Origin: Marinilactibacillus sp036039175 | GTDB taxonomy: Bacteria > Bacillota > Bacilli > Lactobacillales > Carnobacteriaceae_A | Direction of reading: 5' to 3' | DNA: 64,000 nucleotides | Assembly (NCBI RefSeq): GCF_036039175.1 | Contig: NZ_JAYXKP010000002.1 | Location: forward strand, 219,895 to 283,894 | Shown here: piece after piece, positions 17,401 to 26,075 of the stretch | How positions within the stretch are numbered: position 1 is the first letter of the stretch | Layout of the letters: every line of letters begins with the position of its first letter | Notes under the pieces: model-generated | The model's input: the letters and a program-made list of their open reading frames with translations, nothing else | Told to the model about the DNA's origin: nothing | Database searches by the model: none | Position numbers and translations under genes: made by a program

Positions 17401-18528
17401 TTAAACATTGATTTTACGGTCTCTCCAAGAAACAGAATGCAGTACGTTAACTTGAATATAAGACCAAGTAAATACCACCACAAAAGCGCTCAGTACTACA
17501 GGGTAAATCAGAAACAACCAGTTAGGAAATTTACCAACTTTCCCAGCAAGCCACATAAACTGGCAAGCATAACAGGCATACAAAAAAACACTGATGCCTG
17601 TCCAAATGGGCATCGTTAACCATAAAGATAACACAAGTAAAATTACAGCAATATACCCACCTGTTATCCACAGGCTGATCGCTGACATGACCGATGGATG
17701 TGTGTTGCTTGAACCGTTCGCGACGCTTTTAGACCATCCTTGCAGCCACTGCTTAGGTCCTTCTGGATACATTCGGTAAGAGAAAACCCCTCTCCCACCA
17801 TAATTATGAATAGGAAGATTGTTTGCCTGAAAAACTTTTGCTAGTTCAATATTATCCATGTATGAATCTAGTGTTTTCTCATGACCACCTGTTTTTTCAT
17901 ACTCTTTGGATGAACACATCAAGAAAGGTCCAAACGCACCACCAGTTTCAAACCGTTCTTTTAAAGGTGTAAAGGCATTTAGTCCTGCTACTACAATCAT
18001 ATTAAGTGGTGCTGAAAAGTGCTCATACAATCTTTTTGTTCGATGATACGGCTGTATGGTAAATAAGCCTGATGCATGCTTTTCTTGAAAAGATTGACAG
18101 ATTGATTCTAGACTATTCTCATGATCAAAGGTCGTGTCTGCATCTATAAACATCAGCCATTCCCCTGTCGCATCTCTAGCCCCTCTATAGCAGGCCACTG
18201 TTTTACCAACAAGTTGCGGATCATCAATCGCTTGATCTCTTTGTTTGATTTTGACATCATATCTGGAGAGTATTTCGACTGTTCGATCGGTCGAGTCGTC
18301 ATCCACAACGATGATTTCTTTTGGTTTTAAGGATTGAGCAAAAAGAGAGTCTAATAAATGAGAAATATTATCTTCTTCATTTCTGACAGGGATAATTATA
18401 GAGATTGCTGGATAACCTCTTTTCTCACCTTTATATCTTGCGATATAAGGAAGATTCCAGAGCATAAAAAACCCACTACCTATCGCGATTAAAATAACGA
18501 AAATACTCATAATCAATAATACGTGCAT
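17401..18528 (-). CDS. crtQ: CrtQ, 4,4'-diaponeurosporenoate glycosyltransferase
   Basis: Family 2 glycosyltransferase that puts a hexose on the carotenoid carboxylate. N-terminal membrane segment (~1-27), then the GT2 domain with SIIIPVRNEEDNISHLLDSL, the DDDS motif, and DADT as the metal-binding DXD equivalent. A QGWSKS segment takes the place of QxxRW-type residues near 265. Three or four membrane helices form the C-terminus. 375 aa, like its staphylococcal counterpart. ATG 18528 follows AGGAG. It sits between crtP (78-bp gap with a weak hairpin) and crtO. Confidence 0.9.
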   Translation of the reverse strand: MHVLLIMSIFVILIAIGSGFFMLWNLPYIARYKGEKRGYPAISIIIPVRNEEDNISHLLDSLFAQSLKPKEIIVVDDDSTDRTVEILSRYDVKIKQRDQAIDDPQLVGKTVACYRGARDATGEWLMFIDADTTFDHENSLESICQSFQEKHASGLFTIQPYHRTKRLYEHFSAPLNMIVVAGLNAFTPLKERFETGGAFGPFLMCSSKEYEKTGGHEKTLDSYMDNIELAKVFQANNLPIHNYGGRGVFSYRMYPEGPKQWLQGWSKSVANGSSNTHPSVMSAISLWITGGYIAVILLVLSLWLTMPIWTGISVFLYACYACQFMWLAGKVGKFPNWLFLIYPVVLSAFVVVFTWSYIQVNVLHSVSWRDRKINV

Positions 18529-18606
18529 GCAATTCTCCTAACTAAACCTTCTAAACGATAAACTTATGTAGCGCGAAAGCTTATTGCCTTCGCTTTTATT
18601 CTATAA

Positions 18607-20121
18607 TCATGACTTTGCATCTCTTCTTACGATCATATCTCTAACTTGTTGCCCACTTAACGTAACCATAGGCATGCCGCCACCTGGATTTACTGAACCA
18701 CCGACAAAGTACAAGTTATCATAACGGTCACTATGTTTAGGATGCTTGAATCCATTATTGGCTTTTTTATCAGCCAATACGCCATAGATTGCGCCGCGGT
18801 TTGAGTAATATGTCTGCTGGATATCTTCTGGTAACCACATATCTTCAAATACGATATGCTCTCTTAAATCAGTCAGTCCCATATTTTCTAGCTTGATCAG
18901 TACACGTTCTCTTAAATCGGCATATTGCTGATCTGTAAACGGCTCATCTTGTACATAAGGGATGTGCGGTAAAATTTTGATGTTCTCATGTCCCTCTGGA
19001 GCTTGACCTGAGTCTGTTTTATTGACATTGACCAAGTAGATCGTTGGATCTTCAGGAAGTTCCTGACGATGAAAAACAGCTTCATAATTCTTTTTAGAAT
19101 CATTTGAGAAAAAGAAGTTATGGTGTGCTAGCTGTGGATATAACTTATCCACTCCAAGGTGAAGAACCATCCCGGAAGCTGCTGGTTCGAATTTTTCTTC
19201 TAGTTTTTTCATTTCTTTTTTGTCTTCATCTAGTAAATAACGGTAAGTCGGAATGACTTCCATATTAGAAACATAATAGTCAGACTCCACAATTTTCCCG
19301 TTTGCTAAGACAGCTGCTGTAATATTTTTGTGTGTATCTTTCTCAAGACGCACAACCTCTTGTCCATTATAAATCGCTACGCCTTCTTCTAAAGCTAACT
19401 TTTGTAATGCTTCACCAAGCTTATGCATACCACCGGGAACATACCACAATCCTAAATCATGTTGCATGTATGCGAGCATATTTAAAATTGCAGGGGCATC
19501 TTCTGCAGATGAACCAACATACTTGATGTAATATTTCAGCATATCTCTCAAATGAGGGTTGCTGATTCTTTTTTCAATCGCGCTAGACATTGTTGAAAGT
19601 AAATCAAACCCTTTAAAAGCTGATATCGGTCCGTGGTATTTGATGATATCAAAAGTTGTATCCAGTCCTTTATCAAAATAACCTTCTTGAGTGATTTCAT
19701 AAAGAGATTTAGAATATTCTAAAAAACTTTCATACTCTTCCATATCTTTTTTGCTTAAAGAAGAATTGTGTTGCTCCATATCTGATAAGTCTTCGTACAA
19801 ATCAATGGTCGAATGATCTGTAAAAAATGATCGCCATTGTAACTCTAACTTTTGAATGGTTACATAGTCTTCCATTTTTTTACCACCAACAAGAAATAGT
19901 CGTTCAAAGATGAATGGCATCGTTAAAATAGACGGACCTAAATCAAATCCATATCCTTCTACTTCTAATCGGTTCAGCTTTCCACCTATATGATGGTTTT
20001 TTTCGTACAGCGCTACCTTATACCCACTTTGAGCAAGCGCAATAGCTGCAGAAACACCTCCTAAACCGCCACCGATCACCGTTACTGACTTTTCTTTACT
20101 TGCATGTACTTCAATCGTCAT
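18607..20121 (-). CDS. crtP: CrtP/CrtNb-type C30 carotenoid oxygenase
   Basis: FAD-dependent amine-oxidase/phytoene-desaturase fold protein, 504 aa. The dinucleotide-binding motif VIGGGLGGVSAAIALAQSG is near residue 15 and the C-terminal FAD motif YFVGGSVNPGGGMPMV near 475. Markers for the terminal-methyl oxygenase CrtP rather than the desaturase CrtN are GPSILTMPFIFERLF, YIKYVGSSAEDAP, SNMEVIPTYRYLL and QLAHHNFFFSND; CrtN has GPTIVMMPDVY at the first of these sites. It would oxidise 4,4'-diaponeurosporene toward the aldehyde or acid. Whether it also desaturates cannot be told from sequence. ATG 20121 follows AAAGGAG, 25 nt after crtM. Confidence 0.87.
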   Translation of the reverse strand: MTIEVHASKEKSVTVIGGGLGGVSAAIALAQSGYKVALYEKNHHIGGKLNRLEVEGYGFDLGPSILTMPFIFERLFLVGGKKMEDYVTIQKLELQWRSFFTDHSTIDLYEDLSDMEQHNSSLSKKDMEEYESFLEYSKSLYEITQEGYFDKGLDTTFDIIKYHGPISAFKGFDLLSTMSSAIEKRISNPHLRDMLKYYIKYVGSSAEDAPAILNMLAYMQHDLGLWYVPGGMHKLGEALQKLALEEGVAIYNGQEVVRLEKDTHKNITAAVLANGKIVESDYYVSNMEVIPTYRYLLDEDKKEMKKLEEKFEPAASGMVLHLGVDKLYPQLAHHNFFFSNDSKKNYEAVFHRQELPEDPTIYLVNVNKTDSGQAPEGHENIKILPHIPYVQDEPFTDQQYADLRERVLIKLENMGLTDLREHIVFEDMWLPEDIQQTYYSNRGAIYGVLADKKANNGFKHPKHSDRYDNLYFVGGSVNPGGGMPMVTLSGQQVRDMIVRRDAKS

Positions 20122-20146
20122 GATCCGTTCTCCTTTATCCAGTACC

Positions 20147-21004
20147 TTACTTATAAGATTTCAATGTTTTTCTAGTATTTCTATAAATGCTCAGCTTTTT
20201 AATAAATGAAGTTTTGTTTCTTTGATTGAAACAGTCGTATCCATTCTTGCGAACAGTCGATAGTATTTCGGCATAAACATTTGCTGATAACAACACAGGT
20301 AATTGGCTATCTGAGTCAAACTTAGTTAAATCTTGTTTCACGATTTTATAAAGCTTTTCTGACCGAGAGGCTAAAGTCTCCCACATAGAAATAAATGAAG
20401 GATTGATGACTTGATTCTTCAAATCATCATAGGTATAGTCAACTTCTTTCATAAGATCAACTGGAAGATAAATTCTATTAATTTCTCTCTGGTCTTCACC
20501 GACATCTCTTAAGATATTCGTGATTTGCATAGCTACTCCAAGTGAAATTGCAGTGTCTTTCAATTCTTGATGATGCTTTGTTGCGAGTATTGGGAGTAGC
20601 ATCAACCCAACCGATCCAGCTACAAAGTAACTATATTTTTCTAGATCAGCTAGCGTTTCCGGTTGCTTGAAGTTATAGTCCATGGTCTGACCTTCTAGCT
20701 GATCGTAAAATGGCTTTAATGACATGTCAAAACGATTAAATACATCTCTTAATGCTCTCCACACTGGGAGGTCAGGAATATCCCCTTTTTCAAACTGCTC
20801 AAGTAATTTTTTGATACTCTGTAATGCTTTCTGTTGCTCTACGGAAGAGTCCGCTTCGTCGATACTGTCATCTGCTTGTCTACAAAATGCATAAATGGCA
20901 TAGACAGCTTTTGCTTTTTCTTCGGGTAATCTTGAAAAAGCAAAATAAAAACTTTTTGAATGTTCTTTTATAATTTCTTCGCAATAAGCATAATCCAGAT
21001 CCAA
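20147..21004 (-). CDS. crtM: CrtM, dehydrosqualene (4,4'-diapophytoene) synthase; start unresolved
   Basis: Condenses two farnesyl diphosphates to the C30 carotenoid precursor. Both Asp-rich motifs are present (CRQADDSIDEAD near 55 and NILRDVGEDQREI near 170), with the EHSKSFYFAFSRLP N-terminal signature. The start given (TTG 21004) makes 285 aa, matching the staphylococcal enzyme, but lacks a ribosome site. A strong GAGGAGG (rc of 21041-21047) has no ATG/GTG/TTG in this frame after it: an ATC falls at 21034 in frame, and a GTG falls two bases after it in the wrong frame, before an A-rich slippery stretch. The longest frame begins at TTG 21151. First gene of the crt operon. Confidence 0.85.
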   Translation of the reverse strand: MDLDYAYCEEIIKEHSKSFYFAFSRLPEEKAKAVYAIYAFCRQADDSIDEADSSVEQQKALQSIKKLLEQFEKGDIPDLPVWRALRDVFNRFDMSLKPFYDQLEGQTMDYNFKQPETLADLEKYSYFVAGSVGLMLLPILATKHHQELKDTAISLGVAMQITNILRDVGEDQREINRIYLPVDLMKEVDYTYDDLKNQVINPSFISMWETLASRSEKLYKIVKQDLTKFDSDSQLPVLLSANVYAEILSTVRKNGYDCFNQRNKTSFIKKLSIYRNTRKTLKSYK

Positions 21005-21177
21005 GTCTTTTTGCTTACTTTTTTCTTTTTCGATTTCACTTCCTCCTCGAAATGGATTAGATAGTCTGCACAAAATAACTTTCAGGCAATATGTATCTAA
21101 TTTTATATTAAACAAGAATTTTTCCCTACCAGAAGTCTTTCGTTTTCCCAAGATAGGAACCTTTACTTTATATTAAC

Positions 21178-21205
21178 ATATTACCTGTTATCACAAAGTG
21201 TTCAA
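21178..21205 (-). promoter_or_regulatory. Sigma-A promoter of the crt operon
   Basis: Minus strand TTGAAC (21205-21200), 16-bp spacer, TAATAT (21183-21178). This predicts a start near 21171 and a ~140-nt leader to the ribosome site at 21041-21047. It is not a good sigma-B sequence, unlike the staphylococcal crt promoter. Confidence 0.55.
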
Positions 21206-21689
21206 CGATTTAATTCATTAAAAAATCATCACTTCCCCCTCTAAAGAGTTGACCGCTCCTTTTTGTTTATTATTCTGTTTGATGGGTTCAAGTTCAGTAT
21301 CAACTTTCTATTTTTAAAATTTTTCCTAAAAAAGGATTTATTCATTTGATAAACGGCTTGCAAATAATGATAACATTCGGAATTCTATAGTGTCTTTTTT
21401 TGTTCACAACAATCTTCTAGTTATTTTCATACTAATTTACTTAATAATATAGAGATTTCATACATTCAGTTATATTTTTTCATTCGAACTTTATTACATA
21501 AATATATCATTCGTTATCTAAAAAGACTATCTCTATGCAACATAACTAACGCTTATGAATACTGAACTTACATAAATATACTAATTGAGCTAAAAAAATG
21601 TGAAAGATTATACTGATATGTATAATACATAATAAACTACTTACTTTCCATTAGCGCTTACTATCTCTTACTAACTTTGATCTGTTCAT
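21206..21689. other. Gene-free divergent spacer, crtM / chemoreceptor 1
   Basis: About 480 very AT-rich bases between divergent transcripts. I see no ORF with a ribosome site, no repeat and no convincing hairpin. Only the two flanking promoters are recognisable. Confidence 0.5.
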
Positions 21690-21716
21690 TAAATTCTTTA
21701 ATTAGCCTACCGATAA
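21690..21716 (+). promoter_or_regulatory. Sigma-D (sigma-28) promoter of chemoreceptor 1
   Basis: TAAA (21690-21693), exactly 15 nt, then ACCGATAA (21709-21716), one base from the sigma-D consensus GCCGATAA. The predicted transcript starts just before the AAGGAG ribosome site at 21725-21730, so the leader is very short. Confidence 0.75.
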
Positions 21717-21741
21717 TAACTGGGAAGGAGTGATTTATATA

Positions 21742-23502
21742 ATGGAAGCAACTACAAACGATGTAACACATAGTCAAAAGGTCAAAAGTAAAAAGCAATT
21801 TGGTAAGAGAATGAAGTTTCGAAGTTTACAGGCAAAAATATTATTTGGTTTTGGTTTAGTTGTCTTATTAGTTATTGGACTGATTATTGAAAGTAGTATG
21901 ATGGATAGAAAGACTGATGCTGAAACTAGGGCATTGATCGAACATGAAGTTCCTTTGATGATTGCAGATGAACGGGTAGGTTTTTCAATTGCCAGACGTT
22001 CTACAAATGTCCGCGCCTACTTAATGACTGGAAGAGAAAATTATATTGATATGTTCTTGGAAAGTTCAGAAGCTGTTAAACCTTATATGGAGACTCTTAC
22101 ATCCTTATCAGATTCTGAAACAATCTACAATCTATCTTTAACTCACGAAGCATGGACTCAAGATATATTAAATGACGTTCTTTATGTTTACCAGAATGGT
22201 GATGAAGAACAAGCCATTGCCAATTTAGACAATATGTCTGCTACTACTACACAGATGTTAGATGGATTTTCTGCTGCGGCAAAAGAGCGAGAGCAACTAA
22301 TCTTTGAGGCTGGAGAGAACATCAAAGAAATTAGTGATTTTTCGTTCGTCGTCAATATTGTTGTTGCCATCTTAGTTGTTATTTTAGCAATAATTGTAGC
22401 CATACTGACCGCACGTTCTATCTCTATACCAATCAAGAGTGTGATGCAAAAGGTTTCTGAGATTACATCTGGAAACTTGAAAGGAGAACCATTATCGATT
22501 GATAGCCGAGATGAAACAGGTAAACTTGCTTTAGCCGCGAACGGTATGCAAGATAAATTAAAGGAAATTCTTTCAAGCATTTCTGAAGTCTCTTACCTTC
22601 TTACTTATAATAGTAAAGAATTATCTGAAACCTCTTCTGAAGTTATGTCTGGTACTGACCAAGTTGCGATGACCATGCAAGAATTGTCAGAAGGATCTGA
22701 AAACCAGGCAAACACAGCGAGTAAGTTAGCGAGTATTATGGAAGCTTTCTCTGAGAAAGTCGCCTCTACCAACGAAAATGGTCAAAATATTAGCCGACTC
22801 TCCACCAAAGTTATTGAAGAAACAGCAAACGGTACGACAATGATGGCTTCTTCTGAAGCTCAAATGCAAAAGATTCATGAGATTGTCAGTCAGTCGGTAT
22901 CTAAAGTTGATCAGCTTGATCATCAAACTCAAGAAATATCTAAACTTGTAGAAATTATTCAAAATGTCGCGAACCAAACAAACTTATTAGCATTGAACGC
23001 TGCCATTGAAGCGGCTAGAGCCGGTGAACATGGTAAAGGCTTCGCAGTAGTTGCGGATGAAGTTAGAAAACTAGCTGAACAAGTTGAAGTGTCTGTTAAT
23101 GAAATTACTGGATTTGTTCAAGCTATTCAAAAAGAATCAAAAGACGTTAGTGAATCTCTTAAAGAAGGTTATGCAGAGGTAGAAAGTGGAACCTCTCAAA
23201 TTAAGTCAACAGCCCACTCATTCGACCAAATTAGTAAATCCTTGAGTGATGTAGCGAGTAGTGTAGTCATGGTCAATTCAAATCTTGCTGAAATTAAAAA
23301 TCATAGCGATGATATGAATGCTTCTATTGAAGAAGTCGCTTCTGTATCAGAAGAATCGGCTGCAGGTGTAGAAGAAACATCGGCTGCTACACAACAGATC
23401 AATAGTTCAATGGAAGAAATTGCTGGAGACGGCGGCAAAGTTTCCCAATTAGTTGAACTTGCTCAAAATATGGATAACTTAATCAAAGGATTTCAAATTT
23501 AA
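21742..23502 (+). CDS. Methyl-accepting chemotaxis protein 1 (4-helix sensor)
   Basis: Transmembrane chemoreceptor of 586 aa. Order: basic N-terminus; TM1 (~32-52); extracytoplasmic ~150-residue helical sensor of the four-helix-bundle type; TM2 (~203-223); HAMP (~224-277); signalling domain with the conserved hairpin tip NQTNLLALNAAIEAARAGEH that contacts CheA/CheW; Glu/Gln-rich methylation helices. The ligand is unknown. GTG 21730 overlaps the ribosome site, so ATG 21742 is used. First of three tandem paralogues whose signalling halves are almost the same protein while sensors differ. Ends at a terminator (23513-23541). Confidence 0.94.
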   Translation: MEATTNDVTHSQKVKSKKQFGKRMKFRSLQAKILFGFGLVVLLVIGLIIESSMMDRKTDAETRALIEHEVPLMIADERVGFSIARRSTNVRAYLMTGRENYIDMFLESSEAVKPYMETLTSLSDSETIYNLSLTHEAWTQDILNDVLYVYQNGDEEQAIANLDNMSATTTQMLDGFSAAAKEREQLIFEAGENIKEISDFSFVVNIVVAILVVILAIIVAILTARSISIPIKSVMQKVSEITSGNLKGEPLSIDSRDETGKLALAANGMQDKLKEILSSISEVSYLLTYNSKELSETSSEVMSGTDQVAMTMQELSEGSENQANTASKLASIMEAFSEKVASTNENGQNISRLSTKVIEETANGTTMMASSEAQMQKIHEIVSQSVSKVDQLDHQTQEISKLVEIIQNVANQTNLLALNAAIEAARAGEHGKGFAVVADEVRKLAEQVEVSVNEITGFVQAIQKESKDVSESLKEGYAEVESGTSQIKSTAHSFDQISKSLSDVASSVVMVNSNLAEIKNHSDDMNASIEEVASVSEESAAGVEETSAATQQINSSMEEIAGDGGKVSQLVELAQNMDNLIKGFQI

Positions 23503-23512
23503 TGAGCTTAAG

Positions 23513-23541
23513 AAAAACGATTCTCTATTGAGAGTCGTTTT
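23513..23541 (+). terminator. Terminator after chemoreceptor 1
   Basis: AAAACGA-T-TCTC pairs with GAGA-G-TCGTTTT across a 4-nt loop, followed by a T-run. Confidence 0.85.
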
Positions 23542-23870
23542 TTTATATTTCCTAATCTGTTTCAATGTGCAAGAATTATACTGCGATTTTTTCGCCACAT
23601 TTCATTCACAAATTACAAAATCTTTGTTTATTGATAAATCCATTTTATTACACTCGTCGTCTAATGGTCAGGTTTATAACTAAAGTGTTTTTTAAGATTC
23701 GGTTTAGATCATCATTTCCCTTATCAATTGTATATATACGTTTCCAATTGCATAAATGAAATCATTTAAAGTCCTAAATTTTTAATTCCTCTCCTTTTTT
23801 GTTTCGAATCATATTATCATGTGATTTTCGCCTATTTAGTCTCATTCTCTTTTCTTGGAATTTTTTTAAT
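23542..23870. other. Gene-free spacer between chemoreceptors 1 and 2
   Basis: About 330 AT-rich bases. The only open stretch (64 codons from 23565) has no ribosome site and low-complexity composition. Nothing else recognisable before the sigma-D promoter at 23871. Confidence 0.5.
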
Positions 23871-23897
23871 TAAAAGAAATAGGAATTTATCCGATAC
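23871..23897 (+). promoter_or_regulatory. Sigma-D promoter of chemoreceptor 2
   Basis: TAAA (23871-23874), 15 nt, TCCGATAC (23890-23897). Same geometry as the promoter of chemoreceptor 1, ~22 bp before the ATG at 23919 and overlapping closely with the ribosome site AAAGGAG. Confidence 0.7.
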
Positions 23898-23918
23898 TAT
23901 ATTCAAAGGAGTGATCAA

Positions 23919-25679
23919 ATGGATCATAGTATTCGCAAAGATAAAGTTACTACCACTAATAAAAAAAGTATGAAAAAATTCCCTTCTATAAAATTTAAAA
24001 GTATTAAATCAAGATTGTTGTTTGGATTTGGTATAACCATTTTACTAACCATTATCTTGGTTGTGCACATAGGAGAAGCTACTCGAGAAAAAAATCATGT
24101 CGTTGATACCATTCTTTCACAGGAAGTCCCATTGTTGACTAACCTTCAAGATGCAAACCTGTTAGTATCGTCTATTTCGAACGATGCCGGAGCTTACACC
24201 TCAAGCGGTAATAATGAACTTAGAGCGTTATTCAACACTCATGCAGATTCGCTTGATGAAGAGATAGTCATATTGAGCGAATTGACTGATTCTTCTGATG
24301 TGGTCGAGATGACTGCTTTAGTGAATGTATGGATGAATGATATAAGATCAGACGTATTTGATGTCTACGCAGCGGGTAATACCGAATTAGCAACCCAAAA
24401 TTTCAATCAACTCTCCCCTACCACTACACTGATCATCAATAAACTGACTGAAATCTCTACAGATAGAAAATTAGTGATTAACGGACATGTAGAAGATCTG
24501 TCTCGGACAAGTACGACTAGTTACTATACTAACTTAGCTTTGAGCATTATTATTGTCATTGTTTCAATATTAGTTGCTCTATTTACAGCCCGTTCGTTAG
24601 TTAACCCTATAAAGAATGTTATTGCTCGAATGGAAGAAATTAAGAATGGTAATTTAAAAAACGAATACCTAATCGCTTCAAGCGAGGACGAAACTGGTCA
24701 GCTAGCCAATGCCACAAATGCGATGCAAGATAAATTAAAGGAGATTCTTTCAAACGTTTCTGAAGCTTCTTACCTATTAAATTACAATAGTAAAGAACTA
24801 TCCGATGCCGCTAAGGAAGTCATGTCTGGATCTGAACAAGTTGCAGTGACTATGCAAGAGCTGTCTGAAGGTTCTGAAAATCAGGCAAATTCAGCTAGTA
24901 AATTAGCTAGTATTATGGATGAATTCTCTGAGAAAGTTGCTTCAACGAGTAAATCTGGGAAACATATTTCCAAGCTTTCTTCAAAAGTTATTGAAGAAAC
25001 AACAAACGGTAAAGCACTGATGGCTTCATCTGAAGAACAGATGCAAAAAATTCACGAAATTGTAGAACAATCTGTTCATCAAGTAGATCAATTAGATCAT
25101 CAAGCACAAGAAATCAATAAACTAGTTGAAATCATTCAAAATGTTGCAAATCAAACAAACTTACTTGCTTTGAATGCTGCAATTGAAGCTGCTAGAGCGG
25201 GTGAACATGGTAAAGGTTTTGCAGTCGTAGCCGACGAAGTAAGAAAGCTTGCCGAACAAGTCGAAGTTTCTGTGAATGAAATCACTGGGTTCGTTCAGGC
25301 CATACAACAAGACTCGAAAAATATGAGTCAATCCCTTAGACAAGGTTATGTAGAAGTAGAAAGTGGCACTTCGCAAATCAAATCTACTGCTCATTCATTT
25401 GATCAAATCAGCCGTTCTCTGAATGAAGTTGCTAGAAGTGTTGATACGATAAATCATAATCTGACAGACGTTAGTCAACATACCGAAAGTATGAATGCCT
25501 CGATTGAAGAAGTTGCTTCTGTATCAGAAGAATCTGCTGCTGGTGTTGAACAAACATCTGCTGCTACAGAGCAAATCAATAGTTCAATGGAAGAAATTGC
25601 TGGTGACGGTGGAAAAGTTTCTCAACTTGTTGAGCTTTCACAGAATATGGACAACTTACTAAAAGAATTTCAAATTTAA
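23919..25679 (+). CDS. Methyl-accepting chemotaxis protein 2 (4-helix sensor)
   Basis: Paralogue of the preceding receptor, 586 aa, same plan: basic N-terminus, TM1 (~33-53), ~150-residue helical extracytoplasmic sensor, TM2 (~203-225), HAMP, signalling domain with the invariant NQTNLLALNAAIEAARAGEH tip and a matching C-terminus (LLKEFQI). The sensor shares little sequence with those of receptors 1 and 3 (here with many Asn/Thr/Ser), so ligands probably differ. In the signalling half protein identity is high while codons differ widely, which points to an old duplication under selection. ATG 23919 follows AAAGGAG. Confidence 0.94.
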   Translation: MDHSIRKDKVTTTNKKSMKKFPSIKFKSIKSRLLFGFGITILLTIILVVHIGEATREKNHVVDTILSQEVPLLTNLQDANLLVSSISNDAGAYTSSGNNELRALFNTHADSLDEEIVILSELTDSSDVVEMTALVNVWMNDIRSDVFDVYAAGNTELATQNFNQLSPTTTLIINKLTEISTDRKLVINGHVEDLSRTSTTSYYTNLALSIIIVIVSILVALFTARSLVNPIKNVIARMEEIKNGNLKNEYLIASSEDETGQLANATNAMQDKLKEILSNVSEASYLLNYNSKELSDAAKEVMSGSEQVAVTMQELSEGSENQANSASKLASIMDEFSEKVASTSKSGKHISKLSSKVIEETTNGKALMASSEEQMQKIHEIVEQSVHQVDQLDHQAQEINKLVEIIQNVANQTNLLALNAAIEAARAGEHGKGFAVVADEVRKLAEQVEVSVNEITGFVQAIQQDSKNMSQSLRQGYVEVESGTSQIKSTAHSFDQISRSLNEVARSVDTINHNLTDVSQHTESMNASIEEVASVSEESAAGVEQTSAATEQINSSMEEIAGDGGKVSQLVELSQNMDNLLKEFQI

Positions 25680-25688
25680 ACACTATTC

Positions 25689-25723
25689 AACTCTGTTTCT
25701 CTCTATGAGGAGCAGAGTTTTTA
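25689..25723 (+). terminator. Terminator after chemoreceptor 2
   Basis: AACTCTG (25689-25695) pairs with CAGAGTT (25713-25719), with an inner CTC/GAG pairing and a T-run. Confidence 0.85.
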
Positions 25724-25788
25724 TTATTCTACTTAAATGCAAGGGAACAAGTTCATTCACAAAATAAAAATTATAGCGGACTTGAATA

Positions 25789-25815
25789 TTAATTTTATCT
25801 GATTTGTTCCGATAG
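25789..25815 (+). promoter_or_regulatory. Weak sigma-D-like promoter upstream of chemoreceptor 3
   Basis: TTAA (25789-25792), 15 nt, TCCGATAG (25808-25815). Weaker than those of receptors 1 and 2 and ~260 bp from the ATG, which would mean a long leader. No other sigma-D match was found closer. The rest of the 25724-26075 spacer shows nothing else. Confidence 0.4.
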
Positions 25816-26075
25816 TGACTCTCGGGGAGTTAATGATTGACTAAACCGTTGTACTACGTGAATGCTAATTGAGTACTCACCCATACTTATTATCATTTCA
25901 CCTAGATCAGCTAATCGTTTTTCATTTGCTCTCTTACTTAAGCTCAACATCTGTAAAACTAAGTTCATTTATTGGCAAAGCTCTCAACTTTTGTGGATAC
26001 TCAACTTTCCACTACGTACATATGAGCGGGTTCGGTAAATAGTTTGTAAGGAGCAAAGAAAAAGGAGATAGAAGA

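Noticed and set aside
18607..20121. Calling this gene crtN (dehydrosqualene desaturase)
   Set aside because: Signature segments (GPSILTMPFIFERLF, QLAHHNFFF, NMEVIPTYRYLL) fit CrtP/CrtNb as remembered and not CrtN; left with stated uncertainty on double function.
21178..21205. Sigma-B promoter for crtM as in staphylococci
   Set aside because: GTTGAA and GGTAAT can be found but spacing (15) and matches are poorer than the overlapping sigma-A elements.
22188..22580. 130-aa minus-strand ORF inside chemoreceptor 1
   Set aside because: Shadow frame of the receptor's coding sequence without a ribosome site; similar shadows in other genes were left out.
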